Position numbers and translations under genes: made by a program. A stretch of 64,000 nt of DNA from Candidatus Undinarchaeales archaeon (GTDB lineage Archaea > SpSt-1190 > JASMDC01), in assembly GCA_030753015.1 (NCBI GenBank), contig JASMDC010000009.1, positions 1 to 64,000 on the forward strand, written 5' to 3'. Position 1 is the first letter of the stretch, and every line of letters begins with the position of its first letter. Of the stretch, positions 25,484-33,404 are shown one piece after another. The notes under the pieces were generated by a model. That model did no database searches, had not been told where the DNA came from, and saw only the letters and a list, made by a program, of their open reading frames with translations.

Positions 25484-26236
25484 ATGGAACGTCTCGTCCT
25501 CGTCGGCAGTGACCATACGACAAACGTCTATAATTCAGTCATGGAGCTGCTGGAACGGGAACGACCCGAAGCTATCACTCTTGAGTACGATGTGGACTCT
25601 GAGTGCCTGGACTCGGTCCTTGACATGACCGATGAGGAGCTCGATATCCTCGACCATATGCAGCAGCTGGACTTCCGCACCCAGACACGCGAAATGGGCG
25701 AGCTATCCCTCCAGCTCCCTTTCGACAACTACGACTCCGGGAGCGAACTGTACGCGGGCATCGTGTACGCACTGCGTACTGGTACGCCCATCTTTCTCAT
25801 CGACTACGGGCCGCGCTGGGAGCTGTCGCATGAGCTCGACCTCACCACTCCTGAGGGCCGGGCCGAGGTGCTCGATCCTACGTTGGAACCACGGCCACCA
25901 CCCATGTACCGCGGTCCGAACAAGGATACGGTGGACGAGGGGCGCTACTACCACGTGTTCGGGATGTACCGAAGCGGTACCCTGGACGACGCTGAGGTGT
26001 TCGCGGATGTCCCTGGCGAGCGCAAGGACGTCTCGGTCCGCAACCACTACATGGCCCGGGCCCTGGAACGCGTGTATGACCGTACCGAAGCGTCAACTAT
26101 CGTCCATATCGGCGGGAGCGGCCACTATGAGCCGACGGTATGCCTGCCCCTCCAGGACATGGTGGCTCCCGAGGAGATGGAGATCAGGACGCTGGCCGCA
26201 GGTGACCTAGTCGTGAACGAGCCCTATTCCGGGTAG
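25484..26236 (+). CDS. TraB/PrgY/GumN-like protein
   Basis: A 250-residue protein starting MERLVLVGSDHTTNVYNSV, the position of the GTAHVS-type motif of TraB-family proteins. The second hallmark is near the end: SVRNHYMARALERV...IVHIGGSGHYEP, matching the RNxxMAxxI...VGxGH block. Family members are linked to peptide-pheromone shutdown in bacteria and to a possible metal-dependent hydrolase fold. No TM is seen here, unlike many archaeal TraB proteins. ATG 25436 in the same frame is an alternative start; GGTTTATG near 25443 looks like its promoter element. Confidence 0.65.
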   Translation: MERLVLVGSDHTTNVYNSVMELLERERPEAITLEYDVDSECLDSVLDMTDEELDILDHMQQLDFRTQTREMGELSLQLPFDNYDSGSELYAGIVYALRTGTPIFLIDYGPRWELSHELDLTTPEGRAEVLDPTLEPRPPPMYRGPNKDTVDEGRYYHVFGMYRSGTLDDAEVFADVPGERKDVSVRNHYMARALERVYDRTEASTIVHIGGSGHYEPTVCLPLQDMVAPEEMEIRTLAAGDLVVNEPYSG

Positions 26237-26264
26237 GGGTCGGTACAACCCATACGAAAGGTAC

Positions 26265-26304
26265 GTGAACTACCCCCCTACAAGCAGAGAGGCTTCCCGC
26301 TTCG
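26265..26304. repeat. Right-end sequence of the resident IS605-type element
   Basis: GTGAACTACCCCCCT...GGCTTCCCGCTTCG overlaps the tnpB stop and matches positions 44-77 (inverted) and 4306-4339. It marks the element end and the region where TnpB omega RNA is produced in characterised systems. Confidence 0.6.
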
Positions 26305-27412
26305 ACGCTGTCTCCAGCTCCACGGGCGCGTCGGGTGGTTCCCACCCTGAACGATCCTGAATGTTGATGGCAGCGTTCAGGTCACGGTCAATGGTAAGAC
26401 CACAGTTCCAGCACTCATGCACTCGTACCGACAGGGTCTTCTTCACCAGCACACCACAACGGCTGCACATTTGAGAGGTGTTCTTTGGGTCAACCAGTTC
26501 CACGCGCCCACCGGCCCCTTCCGCCTTGTAGGTCGTGAACTGGATGAGTTGGTTCCAGGAAGCATCAATGATCGACTTGGCAAGATGATGGTTCTTCACC
26601 ATGTTCATGATGTTGAGTTTCTCGAAGGTGATGGTGGAATAGCTATCGGCGAGCTTGCGGGAGAGCTTGTGGGCGAAGTCCCTGCGCTGGTTGCGAACCC
26701 TGCGATGGGTCTTCGCAAGGACTCTCTTAGCCTTCTTCCTGCGATTCGAGCCCTTCCTCCTCCGCGACACACGGCGCTGTGCCCTCTTGATCTTCCGCTC
26801 CGACTCCCGGAGGACGCGGGGGTTATCGATGACCGTGCCGTCCGACAGGGTGGCGAACTTCTTGAGGCCGACATCGATACCGACCGAGGGATTGGCATTC
26901 ATCCTCGGTCCCGCCTCGACCTCGCAAGAGAATACCGCATACCATTGGTCAACATCGCGCGTGATGGTAAGGGTCTTGATCGCCCCCTCGACGGGCCTGT
27001 GGAGCTTGATTCTGACGGAGCCTATCTTTGAGAGTGTGACGTGTTCACCGTCCTCGGAGAGGGAGAAACCGCTCTGTGGGTAGGTGAACGAGTCGTATCT
27101 TCCTTTGCCCTTGAAACGGGGGTGTCCGGGCACCTCACCGTTCTTCACCCTGCGGAAGAAGGCGTCGAAAGCCTTCTTGAGTCTACGGAGCACATCCTGA
27201 AGGACCTGGGAGTGGACTTGGAGTTCGTCCTTGCCCGCTGCAAGGGCGTTGGCCTGGTGTGTGTAAGTGACGCTACGCTGTTTCTCCTTCCACGCATCCC
27301 TGCGTTCCGCAAGTGCGTTGTTGTAGAGCCGGCGGCATGTTTCCAGGGTGGCAAGAAGCGTGCGCACCTGGGTCCTGTTCGGATAGATGCGAGATCGGTA
27401 TGATCTCCTCAT
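26270..27412 (-). CDS. tnpB: TnpB (IS605/IS1341-type RNA-guided nuclease), intact
   Basis: A 380-residue TnpB. The N-terminal helix-turn-helix part begins MRRSYRSRIYPNRTQ. The RuvC-like residues are present: Asp in GIDVGLKKFATLSDG (about 176), Glu in TFEKLNIMNMV (about 263) and Asp in TIDRDLNAAINI (about 342). The zinc finger CSRC...CWNC lies at about 314-335. All key residues are present, so the protein may be active. No TnpA transposase is nearby, as in IS1341-type elements. ATG 27451 in frame is a possible longer start, but family proteins begin near MRRSYR. Confidence 0.92.
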   Translation of the reverse strand: MRRSYRSRIYPNRTQVRTLLATLETCRRLYNNALAERRDAWKEKQRSVTYTHQANALAAGKDELQVHSQVLQDVLRRLKKAFDAFFRRVKNGEVPGHPRFKGKGRYDSFTYPQSGFSLSEDGEHVTLSKIGSVRIKLHRPVEGAIKTLTITRDVDQWYAVFSCEVEAGPRMNANPSVGIDVGLKKFATLSDGTVIDNPRVLRESERKIKRAQRRVSRRRKGSNRRKKAKRVLAKTHRRVRNQRRDFAHKLSRKLADSYSTITFEKLNIMNMVKNHHLAKSIIDASWNQLIQFTTYKAEGAGGRVELVDPKNTSQMCSRCGVLVKKTLSVRVHECWNCGLTIDRDLNAAINIQDRSGWEPPDAPVELETASKREASLLVGG

Positions 27413-27609
27413 CCCTTCAACCTCGAGATCATGACCTTCTCCCCAGTCCATTTCTTCGGGACGGACACCACCCTACGATAGTATTTACTTAGGTTCGCAT
27501 CTTAAATATAGTCTTGGGGGGTATGATGCCGGTATTCCGGAAGCGAGAAGCGTGAATGATATGGGCGATCCATCCCCACAACGAGTTTGGGGCTCTTCTA
27601 GCCGATAAC

Positions 27610-27619
27610 TTCATAAATC
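27610..27619 (+). promoter_or_regulatory. TATA-like box of the aspartokinase leader
   Basis: TTCATAAATC, 29 nt before the leader-peptide ATG at 27649. It would place transcription start close to that ATG. Confidence 0.45.
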
Positions 27620-27648
27620 AACACGACTCAGTTATTAGTAGAGTGCCT

Positions 27649-27726
27649 ATGGAGAATGCATCGCTGCGAACGGTCGTGGCTACGCTCACCTCCAGCTTTG
27701 GCACTACGACTTGGTTCGGCTTCTGA
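27649..27726 (+). CDS. Candidate Thr-rich leader peptide upstream of aspartokinase
   Basis: A 25-codon frame, MENASLRTVVATLTSSFGTTTWFGF, with six Thr residues, three of them consecutive, and two Ser. It is placed just after a TATA-like box and ends 1 nt before a strong hairpin, 88 nt ahead of aspartokinase. Bacterial thr-operon leader peptides have the same logic: ribosomes stall at Thr codons when Thr is scarce. Aspartokinase is commonly controlled by threonine. Whether this peptide is translated is not known, and it could be chance. The 402-nt gap between tnpB and the kinase gene otherwise holds only promoter and hairpin elements. Confidence 0.4.
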   Translation: MENASLRTVVATLTSSFGTTTWFGF

Positions 27727-27727
27727 G

Positions 27728-27757
27728 GGATCCACTCCCGCTCCCGGGTAGTGGTCC
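27728..27757 (+). promoter_or_regulatory. Candidate attenuator hairpin before aspartokinase
   Basis: GGA-t-CCACTCCCG, loop CTCC, CGGG-t-AGTGG-TCC: twelve base pairs with single-base interruptions. It starts right after the leader-peptide stop. ACGGTCG inside the leader (27670-27676) can pair with CGACCGT (27759-27765), which flanks the hairpin, so an alternative fold is possible. No U-run follows, so if it terminates, it does so by another route. Confidence 0.4.
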
Positions 27758-27814
27758 CCGACCGTTTACTCAGGAGCGTGACATCCCTGCCGAACGAAGA
27801 CAGAGGTGGAACGC

Positions 27815-29161
27815 ATGGAAGAAGAAAGGACCCAGGACGAGATCGCACAACACGTAGATGTACGAATCCCCGATAGTTGGGACGGGTCCTTTACCACTAC
27901 GGTCGTTCTCAAGATCGGCGGCTCCTGCCTCGCTGACGGACCGTCCATCAGGATGGTCGTCGACCGGATCGCCGAGATCAAGGCCCGGGGTATCACCCCC
28001 GTTATCGTCGTCAGTGCCCTCAAGGGAATGACGGACGCGCTCCTTGACGTGGCCACGAACGCCAACGGTGGGCATGATCCGCGGCTCGTGGACAGGATCG
28101 TGGCCGAGGGTGAGCAGCTGAGCGCTCGCATCCTGCAGACCGCGTGCGAGAGCGCTGGCGTGCAGGCACGTGCCGTGCTCCTGGCGGATCCCGTGTTCCC
28201 CGTGGTCACCGACGACCGACACGGACATGCGAAACCCTTGCTCGATAAGACCATGCAGCGCTCGCAGGCGGTGCTGGAGCCTCTCCTGGCCGACGGCATC
28301 GTGCCAATCGTCCCCGGTTTCGTGGGCATGACCCTGGCGGGCGAGATCACGACCCTGGGGAGGGGCGGCTCGGATACGACCGCGGTGCTCTTGGGTAGGG
28401 CGCTGCACGCTCGCGAGATAGTCCTGGTCAAGGACGTACCCGGTGTCTGCTCCGCTGACGCTCGGACCGTCGATGACGTGAGGACGCTACCGGAGATGAG
28501 CGTCGAGGAGGCCGCAGAGCTCGCTGCATACGGTGGAGAAGTGATCTGTCCCGGCTCTCTGGCCTACAAACCGGCCGATGTACCGGTACGGGTCGTGGGT
28601 CTGGACGCACCCGATCTGTTGGCGGGTGGCACGCTCATCACAGGCGAGCTTCGGAGCGAGGTACGCGTGGAGGTCGTAGGCAAGGAACTGGCCGCTGTGA
28701 CCGTTGTCGGAAAGGGTGTCGGGAACGAGCGTGGACTGCTCGGTCGGTGCACCGGAGCATTGGCGGACATTGGTATCGATGTGGTCGCCGTGTCCACATC
28801 AGGACTGTCGCTGTGCCTCTATCTGGACCTTGACAGCGTGAATGCGGCCACACAGGCCCTGCACCATGTGGTGCTCGACGGTCATCGATTGTCCTCAGTG
28901 ACCGCACGGTCCGGTCTCATGTCACTGTCGGTGACTGGACTGGAGGTCGGCCGGGGTGCGATCAGCGCCATCGATACCGCGCTCGCACGTGAAGGTATCG
29001 AGGTCGTCGATATAGCCACCCGCCCCTCACACGCAACAGTGGTCGTGGATGCCAGGGACGCGGAGCGGGCCCGGGAGTCGCTGGCTGGAGCGTTCGCGGC
29101 CGACGGGCCGCGGACATCTCTGCTCGTGCCCCGTCCCGCGGCAGGACCTATCCCCTCGTGA
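27815..29161 (+). CDS. Aspartokinase
   Basis: Phosphorylates aspartate, the first step toward Lys, Thr and Met. The 448-residue protein has an amino-acid-kinase domain with VLKIGGSCL (the family usually has KFGGTS), VIVVSALKGMTD, GRGGSDTTAVLLG and KDVPGVCSADAR. Two ACT-like regulatory regions follow (about 290-430: VTVVGKGVGNERGLLGRCTGALADIGIDV and LSVTGLEVGRGAISAIDTAL). ATG 27815 is chosen because GAGGTG (27803-27808) is a good Shine-Dalgarno site; GTG 27806 is also in frame. It is the only biosynthetic gene in this part of the window and lies behind a leader-hairpin. Confidence 0.9.
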   Translation: MEEERTQDEIAQHVDVRIPDSWDGSFTTTVVLKIGGSCLADGPSIRMVVDRIAEIKARGITPVIVVSALKGMTDALLDVATNANGGHDPRLVDRIVAEGEQLSARILQTACESAGVQARAVLLADPVFPVVTDDRHGHAKPLLDKTMQRSQAVLEPLLADGIVPIVPGFVGMTLAGEITTLGRGGSDTTAVLLGRALHAREIVLVKDVPGVCSADARTVDDVRTLPEMSVEEAAELAAYGGEVICPGSLAYKPADVPVRVVGLDAPDLLAGGTLITGELRSEVRVEVVGKELAAVTVVGKGVGNERGLLGRCTGALADIGIDVVAVSTSGLSLCLYLDLDSVNAATQALHHVVLDGHRLSSVTARSGLMSLSVTGLEVGRGAISAIDTALAREGIEVVDIATRPSHATVVVDARDAERARESLAGAFAADGPRTSLLVPRPAAGPIPS

Positions 29162-29167
29162 GGGGAT
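29150..29167. terminator. Palindrome at the aspartokinase 3' end
   Basis: ATCCCCTC-GT-GAGGGGAT is a perfect 8-bp inverted repeat over the kinase stop codon, between two convergent genes. It may act as a bidirectional terminator or an RNA-end stabiliser. Confidence 0.4.
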
Positions 29168-29170
29168 TGT

Positions 29171-29644
29171 CTAGCACAGGGGGAGGAGGTGCTCTACCTC
29201 TTCCCCCCTTTCCGCGGCCTCGAGAAGGAGCCTTGCGAGCTTGCGTTTCTCACTGAAGTACACCTTAAGGGCAGCGCTCTCACCGTAGAGTCTGTGCAAC
29301 ATCGTATCCCTCCCTGCGGGGCACCCTCTTCTACGCATACAGCAGTAAGAGAGCGATCCGAAGCAGACCTCGTCGCAGTCCCACCCCCGCTCACGTGAGA
29401 ACGCGTCCTTGATGCGGACGAACTCATGCTGCGACAGACCGATGCGAGAGAGGACGGCGTCGCGTCGGCACTTACTGGCAAACACCAGCGGCATGCCTGG
29501 CTTGCAGCAGAAGGTGAGCGCGCGGGCGTCCCCGCCCATGCACACGGGCACGGGCGCTCTCTCCCAGCCGGGCACGTCCCGGAGCTTCGAGGGATCGAGC
29601 TCACCCTTGTCTGCCTCTGTGATAGGATCAATCTTCACAGCCAT
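29171..29644 (-). CDS. Cys-rich protein resembling methanogenesis marker 9 domain
   Basis: A 157-residue soluble protein. Cys motifs occur in order: TFCCKPGMPLVF, ASKCRRD, DCDEVCFGSLSYCC, and RRRGCPAGRD. The CCKPG...PL and C-G-S-CC-GCPxR pattern resembles the putative methanogenesis marker 9 domain, a domain of unknown function first noted in methanogens. Seven or more Cys could hold an iron-sulfur cluster or zinc. It is convergent with aspartokinase. ATG 29647 is one codon upstream of the ATG chosen. The family name is tentative. Confidence 0.5.
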   Translation of the reverse strand: MAVKIDPITEADKGELDPSKLRDVPGWERAPVPVCMGGDARALTFCCKPGMPLVFASKCRRDAVLSRIGLSQHEFVRIKDAFSRERGWDCDEVCFGSLSYCCMRRRGCPAGRDTMLHRLYGESAALKVYFSEKRKLARLLLEAAERGEEVEHLLPLC

Positions 29645-29731
29645 CATCCCGACATCGTCCGATGGACACCCGAAATGGAGGACCTAAACGCTTTTATTAC
29701 GAACCTGGAAGGCCCGTATAACGAAAGGGAA

Positions 29732-29740
29732 GGTATAAAC
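29732..29740 (+). promoter_or_regulatory. TATA box of the HAD phosphatase gene
   Basis: GGTATAAAC, 24 nt before ATG 29765; one of the clearest TATA boxes in the window. It supports a leaderless transcript starting near 29765. Confidence 0.55.
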
Positions 29741-29764
29741 CCTCATCCCTTGGCATCGAGCGAC

Positions 29765-30657
29765 ATGATGGTCGCGTACGATGTCGCTGCGAACCATGCA
29801 CTGGCCGACGACTATGGCTGCATCGCCTTCGACATCGACGGGACACTAGCAGCCCGGGACGCCACCGGGAGCTACGCACCACTGGAAGGCGTTGTGGACA
29901 CCCTCGAAGCGCTTCGAGAGAAGGGCACGAAGATCGTGTTCATGTCAAATAATCCCATTAGTGACGGCGACTACGCTCAGCGGTTGGAGGCTATCGGGCT
30001 CTACACCGAAAGGGAGGAGATCATCACACCCATCGACGTGCTGGAGCATTTCGTCGGAGGACGGACGCCCGGGTGTACGCAGTGGGTATGGACGACAGGA
30101 CAAAGGAATACGTCACCGGATTCAGCGATGTCGTGAATGACGGTGCTGAGTACGTGGTAGTTGGTTGGCATCCGGCGTTCTTCGATAGTGGGAACGGAGC
30201 CGAGAGAGATGTCCAGTACGCCTCTGCGGCCACGCAGCTCGCTCAGGGCGCACGGCTCGTGATAACGAGCGACGAAGCGGACGTACCCATCGAAGGTGGT
30301 TCCATCCCCGGCACCCACAGCATGGTATCGGCTATCCTGGACAACGTTGAACGACAGTACGGCACCGACGCGAGAGAACGTTCCGAGCGAGGGATCGTTA
30401 ACGTCGGTAAACCTGGTGATATCAGCTATCAGGTGTTAGAGAGCCTCGCTGACGGCGAGAACGTCCTGATGGTGGGCGACTCGCTCAACACGGACATCCT
30501 CGGCGCAGCACGAAACGGGATGGACGCCGCTCTCACCCTAACCGGGAACGCAGCTAGGTATCGGGACGATGCCGACGCGCTGGATGCGGACCTTTCCTCC
30601 TATGGTATCGATCAACGCCCCCACCTACTACGCACCATCGACGAGCTCGTTCGGTAG
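29765..30657 (+). pseudogene. HAD-superfamily phosphatase (NagD/HAD-IIA-like), frameshifted
   Basis: The first frame (29765 to about 30065) holds the nucleophile motif AFDIDGTLA and motif II MSNNP. The second frame (about 30073-30657) continues with VYAVGMDDRTKEYV, YVVVGWHPAF, KPGD and motif III VLMVGDSLNTDILGA. Together they make one intact HAD-IIA protein of about 297 residues (NagD, p-nitrophenylphosphatase or phosphoglycolate phosphatase-like). The frames join at about 30055-30078, consistent with loss of one base. The break is either a real recent mutation, a programmed shift or an assembly error. All catalytic motifs survive on either side. Confidence 0.75.
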
Positions 30658-30672
30658 GATCGTGCGGCCAGC

Positions 30673-31551
30673 TCAACCGACCACAAGCACTATCCCCGCC
30701 ACGGTAACGATCACACCGGCGAACAGCCGTGCAGTAACGCGCTCACCAAAAATAAGTGTGATGAGGGCGGTGAGAATGGGACTGGCAGCGGTGATGGAGG
30801 AGATGATGGTCCCCCGTTCCAGGGCAAGTCCCTTGTACATGAGCAGCGTGCCCAGGGCCGTGCCGAAGAACCCACCCGCGCTCATGTAGAACACGCTGCT
30901 GCGGTCCAGCCGGGATCCCAGCCCGCGCAACCGACCGGCGGCCGCGTTCATGACCGTAAGGCACAGGAACGCACCGATGAGCTGGCCGAGGTTCAGTAGC
31001 TCGGGAGATACGGACACGACCAACGTCTTGAAGATGGCGATACCGATCCCCCATCCGGCAGCGGTACCGAGGGGGATGAACACGCCACGGCCGTACCACG
31101 GGCCGACCTCGACCTCCGTGATTTCACTGCTTCTGGCGGTCGACACGAGGTACACACCCGCGGTGACCAGAGCGATCCCGGCGATGATGTGCGCAGAGAC
31201 AGGCTCACGCAGGAAGAGCAGGACGAAGATCGGATACACTGAACTGATGGTGGCAGCACGAGCGGGACCGATGACCTGTATTCCCTTGATGAGCAGTGTA
31301 TCGGCCGCGCCGAAATGGAGCCCGCCGACACCGAGCATGATGGCCACCAGCGGGAACGTGAGGGTGCTCAGTCCGTCGGATGCAGGAGAGTACATGACAT
31401 ATCCGGTGAACACCAAGAGCGTAGCCGCCAGCCGTACGAGGTTGGCCAATGAAGGGGGCAGGTCACGAGAGCCACGCTCGTAGAACACCGGGGCCAGCGC
31501 GAAGCACACACAGGCGGCGAATCCGTACATGATACCCTCTGTACCGACCAT
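30673..31551 (-). CDS. EamA/DMT-family transporter
   Basis: A 292-residue protein with ten TM segments in two EamA repeats, the drug/metabolite transporter layout. It begins MVGTEGIMYGFAACVCFALAPVFYERGSRDL and ends GVIVTVAGIVLVVG. The substrate is unknown; family members export amino acids, sugars or drugs. It is closely related to the interrupted gene at 41992-44562, with shared motifs FYERG, LVRLAA, ISSVYPIFV and SSITAASPILTALI. ATG 31551 is preferred to 31620 because family proteins begin just before this first helix. Confidence 0.88.
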   Translation of the reverse strand: MVGTEGIMYGFAACVCFALAPVFYERGSRDLPPSLANLVRLAATLLVFTGYVMYSPASDGLSTLTFPLVAIMLGVGGLHFGAADTLLIKGIQVIGPARAATISSVYPIFVLLFLREPVSAHIIAGIALVTAGVYLVSTARSSEITEVEVGPWYGRGVFIPLGTAAGWGIGIAIFKTLVVSVSPELLNLGQLIGAFLCLTVMNAAAGRLRGLGSRLDRSSVFYMSAGGFFGTALGTLLMYKGLALERGTIISSITAASPILTALITLIFGERVTARLFAGVIVTVAGIVLVVG

Positions 31552-31613
31552 TGGGTATGCCTCGACCACTGTAAACTGAGCCCGTTCTCTTAAGAACCTA
31601 AGGGGCTGAGGTT

Positions 31614-33404
31614 CTAGCACTTATCGTCATGCACGGCCACGGGGACGTAGATCTCGCCAATCCGTTCCATGAGAAGGGGTTGTACGATGATGTCGCGGTC
31701 GGGATTCTCCCCAGAACCTATCTCTACCAAAGAGGCGGCCACCTGGACCATGTGCGTGGGAGCGCCTGCTTCGTCCCGCGATGGCCGGGCGATGCGCAGA
31801 TAACGGCCCGGTTCCGCCCTTTTAATAGAGTACCGACCCTCCTCGTCGGCTATGGCGCGTAGCAGTGGCCCCGGTCCCAGGGGCGCGAACAGCACTTCCA
31901 TGTAGCGGTCCGGCGTGCCCTCGACGTATCCGAGGGGCTCACGGTCACGCTCCTCCACCCGCCGATCCGTTGTGCACAGGACGGTGTGGTTGAGGTACAC
32001 GCGCCCGGCCATGCTCCCGAATGACTGCATGGCCACCGTCTCGCTCAGGGTCTCGTGGATGTTACGCTCAAGAGTTGTCCGTGCCAGCCCCGTCGGCTCC
32101 GTCGAGCCGATGGTAATGGTATGCACTCCGCAGGGCACCCCATCCTTAACTAGATGCCCGTCGGTGTAGGGGAAGGAGCAGGCGTCCACGTTCACGCTAC
32201 CCGCCTGCGAGTCCTGGATCGTGATATCGAGGGCACAGGGGCCTGCACAGGGATCGTCGATCTCGGTAGGGAGGCCATGGTCCTCCTTTATCGTGATGTT
32301 CTCTCCAACAAGGAGTGGTCGCATGTAGAGCATGAGCTCGAGAGGTTGTGAGAGGTCCGTGCCCGAGGCACCCACCACTTGCGAAGCCTTGTTCAGGTCC
32401 CTGAGCACAAGGCGCACTGGGAAATCGACATTATATGAGACCGTGTAACGGCCCATGCACTGGTCACTGGCCACGTCTGTCAGGGGCATGGCGGTGGGGA
32501 CGAGAATGATCTCTTTGGTGCTCTCGTAGTCCTCCAGCCCGGCGTTAGCGAACATGGTGAAGTTCACGGCCAGTTCCGTGAGCGAGTGGTCCCACTCCAG
32601 CGACGCGTCGGGGAGCCCGTCGTTGGCCAGTGCCATGGCGCGGGCCACGGCCAGGCGTACGTTGTCGCGCACGGGCCCGATCAGCTGGTCGCGCTCGCGG
32701 AGCACGGTGCGGGAACTGCAGGCCACGGTGCCGGACACCATCCCGGGCGGTGACGGTACACGCTCGTCGTTGATGAGCCCGGTGAGCAGAGTACCCTCCA
32801 TGGTTCTGTTCTGGTCATAGGCGTGGAGGAACGCGCGTGCGGTCTTGATGAGCAGCCCGAGTCTAAGGGAGTAGGCGTGTGACACTGACGCCGTCTCACG
32901 CGCCACCGCCTCCTTCCCGACGACGGTGTAGGGCATGTCCAGGTCGACCTCGAGCTCCTCCGGAGCGATGCGTGCCGTTACCGTGGGCGCCCCCACTTCA
33001 ACACCTGTACCAAGGTCCATCGTGGTCAGGGCGTCGCCTACCAGTGCTTCCACGCGTCGCGCGAGCATGGCCTCGACGGCTTCCACGGTCGGGAGGTTGA
33101 CCACGGCTCCACGGTAGAAGAGATAGGGCACGCCGTTCACGCTCTGTCGCGGCGCCATCCCCGTGGGGAACCCACCATGGGCTGCTATCTCGAGCGCCGA
33201 CTCGGCGACCGCCTCGTCGAGCACACTGGCGACCATGGCCTGGACATCTATGAGGGTGTCACGGGTCACTGCGGTTTCCTGGCGCTCGATCCTTGTGTCC
33301 CGGTCAACTTCCGTCCCCTGTGACATCATGTACATGGTCATGATGATGGCCAGTGCCACCGCCATCAGGCCCAGCATCATGGCCTGGCCCCTTCGACGCC
33401 TCAA
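31614..33404 (-). CDS. Surface protein with possible class III (pilin-like) signal
   Basis: A 596-residue protein that begins MRRRRGQAMMLGLMAVALAIIMTMYMM: basic residues, RGQ, then a hydrophobic helix, like archaeal class III signal peptides cut by prepilin-type peptidases. The usual Glu at +5 is not seen, so a plain anchor is also possible. The body is a large outer domain. Near residues 485-560 a Carboxypeptidase-regulatory-like segment (SMAGRVYLNHTV...DEEGRYSIKRAEPGRYLR) is visible. It is the last of three genes in a surface-protein operon and overlaps the previous gene by ATGA. The prepilin peptidase encoded at 15817 could process it. Confidence 0.65.
   Translation of the reverse strand: MRRRRGQAMMLGLMAVALAIIMTMYMMSQGTEVDRDTRIERQETAVTRDTLIDVQAMVASVLDEAVAESALEIAAHGGFPTGMAPRQSVNGVPYLFYRGAVVNLPTVEAVEAMLARRVEALVGDALTTMDLGTGVEVGAPTVTARIAPEELEVDLDMPYTVVGKEAVARETASVSHAYSLRLGLLIKTARAFLHAYDQNRTMEGTLLTGLINDERVPSPPGMVSGTVACSSRTVLRERDQLIGPVRDNVRLAVARAMALANDGLPDASLEWDHSLTELAVNFTMFANAGLEDYESTKEIILVPTAMPLTDVASDQCMGRYTVSYNVDFPVRLVLRDLNKASQVVGASGTDLSQPLELMLYMRPLLVGENITIKEDHGLPTEIDDPCAGPCALDITIQDSQAGSVNVDACSFPYTDGHLVKDGVPCGVHTITIGSTEPTGLARTTLERNIHETLSETVAMQSFGSMAGRVYLNHTVLCTTDRRVEERDREPLGYVEGTPDRYMEVLFAPLGPGPLLRAIADEEGRYSIKRAEPGRYLRIARPSRDEAGAPTHMVQVAASLVEIGSGENPDRDIIVQPLLMERIGEIYVPVAVHDDKC

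Noticed and set aside
27549-27605. Short hairpin CCCCACAACGAGTTTGGGG near 27575
   Set aside because: Imperfect stem, no gene upstream on either strand that clearly needs a terminator; could be an IS left-end structure, but there is not enough to call it.
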